This document shows positions 61,878-64,000 of a stretch of 64,000 nucleotides of DNA, in pieces. A program made the translations under genes and the position numbers. The DNA lies in contig NZ_AAVU01000036.1 in NCBI RefSeq assembly GCF_000169095.1, positions 1 through 64,000 of the forward strand, given 5' to 3'. Position 1 is the first letter of the stretch, and each line of letters opens with the position of its first letter. The DNA is from Lyngbya sp. PCC 8106 (GTDB lineage: Bacteria > Cyanobacteriota > Cyanobacteriia > Cyanobacteriales > Microcoleaceae). Below the pieces are notes generated by a model. That model did no database searches, was not told the DNA's origin, and worked only from the letters and a program-made list of their open reading frames with translations.

Positions 61878-63784
61878 ATGCATTTGAGTGAAATTACTCA
61901 TCCGAATCAGCTACATGGTTTATCGATTCACGAACTGCAAGAAATTGCCCGACAAATTCGTGAAAAACACTTAGAAACAGTCGCAGCAACCGGCGGACAT
62001 TTAGGCCCTGGCTTGGGAGTCGTAGAACTCACTCTCGCCCTCTACCAAACTCTGGACTTAGATCGAGATAAAGTCGTTTGGGATGTTGGCCACCAAGCCT
62101 ATCCCCACAAAATTATCACAGGTCGCTACAACAACTTCCACACGTTGCGACAAAAAAACGGCGTTGCAGGCTACCTCAAGCGCTGTGAAAGCAAATTTGA
62201 TCATTTTGGAGCCGGACACGCCTCCACCAGCATCTCAGCCGCCTTAGGAATGGCGTTAGCACGGGACGCGCAGGGCGAAGACTTCAAAGTTGCGGCGATC
62301 ATCGGAGACGGGGCTTTAACCGGAGGTATGGCCATCGAAGCGATCAATCACGCCGGACATATGCCTCACACCAAGTTTATGGTGATCCTCAACGATAACG
62401 AGATGTCGATCTCACCCAACGTTGGCGCTATTCCTCGTTATCTCAACAAAATGCGCCTCAGTCCCCCTGTTCAGTTCCTCAAAGACAACCTGCGAGAACA
62501 GTTTAAACAGATTCCCTTTGTCGGCGAAACCTTTACCCCCGAAATGGAACGTCTCAAAGAAGGGATGAAACGTTTAGCCGTTCCCAAAGTCGGCGCGGTG
62601 ATCGAAGAACTGGGCTTTACCTACCTTGGCCCGGTTGATGGTCATAACTTAGAGGAGTTGATCGAAACCTTCAAACAAGCCCACAGCATCATTGGCCCGG
62701 TGATGGTTCATGTCTCCACCACCAAAGGAAAAGGCTATGCGATCGCTGAAAAAGATCAAGTCGGCTATCACGCCCAGTCTCCCTTTAACCTCGCTTCTGG
62801 AAAAGCGGTTCCCTCAAACAAGCCCAAACCTCCGAGTTACTCCAAAGTGTTCGCCCACACCTTGGTTAAACTTGCAGAAAATAATCCTAAAATATTAGGA
62901 ATTACCGCAGCAATGGCAACGGGAACCGGTTTGGATAAACTCCAAGCCAAACTCCCCAAACAATACATTGATGTTGGCATTGCAGAACAACACGCTGTTA
63001 CCTTAGCAGCCGGTTTAGCCTGTGAAGGAATGCGTCCGGTTACGGTTATTTATTCGACCTTTTTACAACGGGCATACGATCAAATTATTCACGATGTTTG
63101 TATCCAAAAACTGCCTGTTTTCTTCTGTTTAGATCGGGCGGGAATTGTGGGCGCAGACGGCCCGACTCACCAAGGAATGTATGATATTGCCTATCTACGG
63201 TGCTTACCTAATATGGTGATGATGGCACCCAAAGATGAGGCAGAATTGCAACAAATGGTTGTCACCGGAATTAACCATACTGAAGGGCCGATCTCCATGC
63301 GTTATCCGCGTGGTTCGGGTTATGGTGTGCCGTTAATGGAAGAGGGTTGGGAACCGTTACCTATTGGTAAAGGAGAAATTCTTCGCAGTGGTGATGATTT
63401 GTTGCTGTTGGGATATGGTTCAATGGTTTATTCGGCAATGCAAGTTGCAGAAATCTTGAGCGAACATGGCATAGAATCAACGGTTATTATGCCCGGTTTG
63501 TTAAACCTTTAGATACTGAGTTAATTCTACCTTTAGCCCAACGAATTGGCAAAGTCGCGACTTTAGAAGAAGGCTGTGTGATTGGTGGTTTTGGTTCGGC
63601 TGTAGCTGAGGCGTTAATGGATAATAATATTTTGGTTCCGTTGAAGCGGTTCGGAGTTCCTGATCAGTTAGTTGATCATGCGACTCCCGATCAGTCTAAA
63701 GCGGATTTGGGTTTAACCAGTTCTCAAATTTCTGAACAAATTCGAGAATTATTTTTCAGTAAACAACCTTCTCCTGTGAGTTAG
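61878..63784 (+). pseudogene. dxs: 1-deoxy-D-xylulose-5-phosphate synthase, interrupted by a one-base frameshift
   Basis: Dxs condenses pyruvate and glyceraldehyde 3-phosphate using thiamine diphosphate, the first step of the MEP isoprenoid pathway. Residues 1-537 are normal, with the thiamine site GDGALTGG (143-150) and Asn172, 'DVGIAEQHAVTLAAG' and 'DRAGIVGADGPTHQGMYDIAYLR'. At 63486-63491 the sequence reads ATTATGCC where ATTAATGCC (Ile-Asn-Ala) is expected. The frame then hits a stop at 63512. The other frame continues 'ARFVKPLDTELILPLAQRIG' to the normal C-terminus at 63784. Restoring one A gives 635 residues, the usual length. The lesion removes about 98 residues of the third domain. 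Sequencing error, true loss, or a second intact copy elsewhere are all possible. The recombinase element ends 24 bp upstream. Confidence 0.88.
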
Positions 63785-63795
63785 GTAAACTGATA

Positions 63796-63834
63796 GAAAC
63801 CCGGTAATTGATTCAAAACTGGGTTTCTTTTTTT
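63796..63834 (+). terminator. Rho-independent terminator after dxs
   Basis: A 10-bp stem (GAAACCCGGT with ACTGGGTTTC, one G-U pair) and a 12-base loop, followed directly by seven T. It begins 12 bp after the dxs stop codon. Confidence 0.9.
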
Positions 63835-63924
63835 GATCAGGGCATAAGCCTTGCGCCTCGACCAAGAGTTACTAAAGATAACATCTAAAATAGAGGGTTG
63901 TTAATTGTTTATCGGGTTAATATT

Positions 63925-64000
63925 ATGACCATTGCTGAAGATTTGCTTCGTCCCTCACCAGAGTTTGAAGAAATTGAGTATCCCCCTGGTGATTTAGAAA
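63925..64000 (+). CDS. Uma2-family protein, 5' end only (cut by window edge)
   Basis: The 25 codons present read 'MTIAEDLLRPSPEFEE', then 'IEYPPGDLE'. This opening resembles the start of many cyanobacterial Uma2/DUF820 proteins ('MTIA' followed by a Pro-rich acidic segment). The rest lies beyond the window, so the family assignment is tentative. It follows the dxs terminator by 90 bp and so has its own promoter. Confidence 0.55.
   Translation, partial: MTIAEDLLRPSPEFEEIEYPPGDLE

Noticed and set aside
63483..63512. Programmed ribosomal frameshifting in dxs
   Set aside because: No slippery heptamer or downstream structure is evident, and Dxs is not known to use frameshifting. A simple deletion or sequencing error is more likely.

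Overview
The window is chromosomal DNA from a cyanobacterium. The evidence is a photosystem I psaK gene, two copies of the glutamine synthetase inactivating factor gifA with an NtcA-type site, plastid-lipid-associated (fibrillin) and IMS/ARC6-like genes, many HIP1 octamers (GCGATCGC), Uma2 genes and TPR-CHAT genes. The AT-leaning composition, short-repeat-rich spacers and large signalling repertoire suggest a filamentous Oscillatoria/Lyngbya-like genome, but I cannot name a genus. I saw no rRNA, tRNA or CRISPR array.

Layout. 0.2-3.2 kb: a PhnD-like binding lipoprotein overlapping a sensor kinase gene. 3.2-8.3 kb: a divergent HxlR/pirin pair, a GH57 branching enzyme, tandem gifA genes and a DUF3386-type protein. 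8.4-20.1 kb is accessory-looking: a dehydrogenase, a Cas4/RecB-like nuclease, a DUF4384-like protein behind a 10-bp-phased repeat array, Uma2, and two paralogous TPR-CHAT proteins. The first keeps the His/Cys dyad and the second has lost both residues. A 2H phosphoesterase and an alpha/beta hydrolase follow. 20.2-30.5 kb: infC, an NTT-like transporter with HEAT repeats plus a separate cNMP-binding gene, a bestrophin, a bacteriophytochrome hybrid kinase overlapping a response regulator-GGDEF gene, and a fibrillin. 30.7-42.8 kb: sbcC, a chemoreceptor, an IMS-domain protein, a DUF547 lipoprotein, a fused glycosyltransferase, two gene remnants and a flavoprotein. 43.2-54.8 kb: a DUF4212/solute symporter pair, trpF, psaK, an M50 protease, a Cache hybrid kinase overlapping a REC-LOV-GGDEF gene, and GH13 glgB. 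55.1-64 kb: a GST, an FtsL-like gene and ftsI, a second bestrophin, a recombinase element, a frameshifted dxs, and the start of another Uma2 gene.

Themes. Two light-sensing modules (biliverdin-type phytochrome and LOV) are each linked to a diguanylate cyclase. Glycogen branching enzymes of two unrelated families (GH57 and GH13) occur together. Nitrogen control is visible at gifA.

The most unusual object is a 1.69-kb element at 60169-61853. It is one tyrosine-recombinase-like gene bounded by about 95-bp, about 93%-identical inverted repeats, sitting 24 bp upstream of the dxs start codon. dxs itself carries a one-base deletion near its 3' end, which is either a sequencing error or a real lesion.
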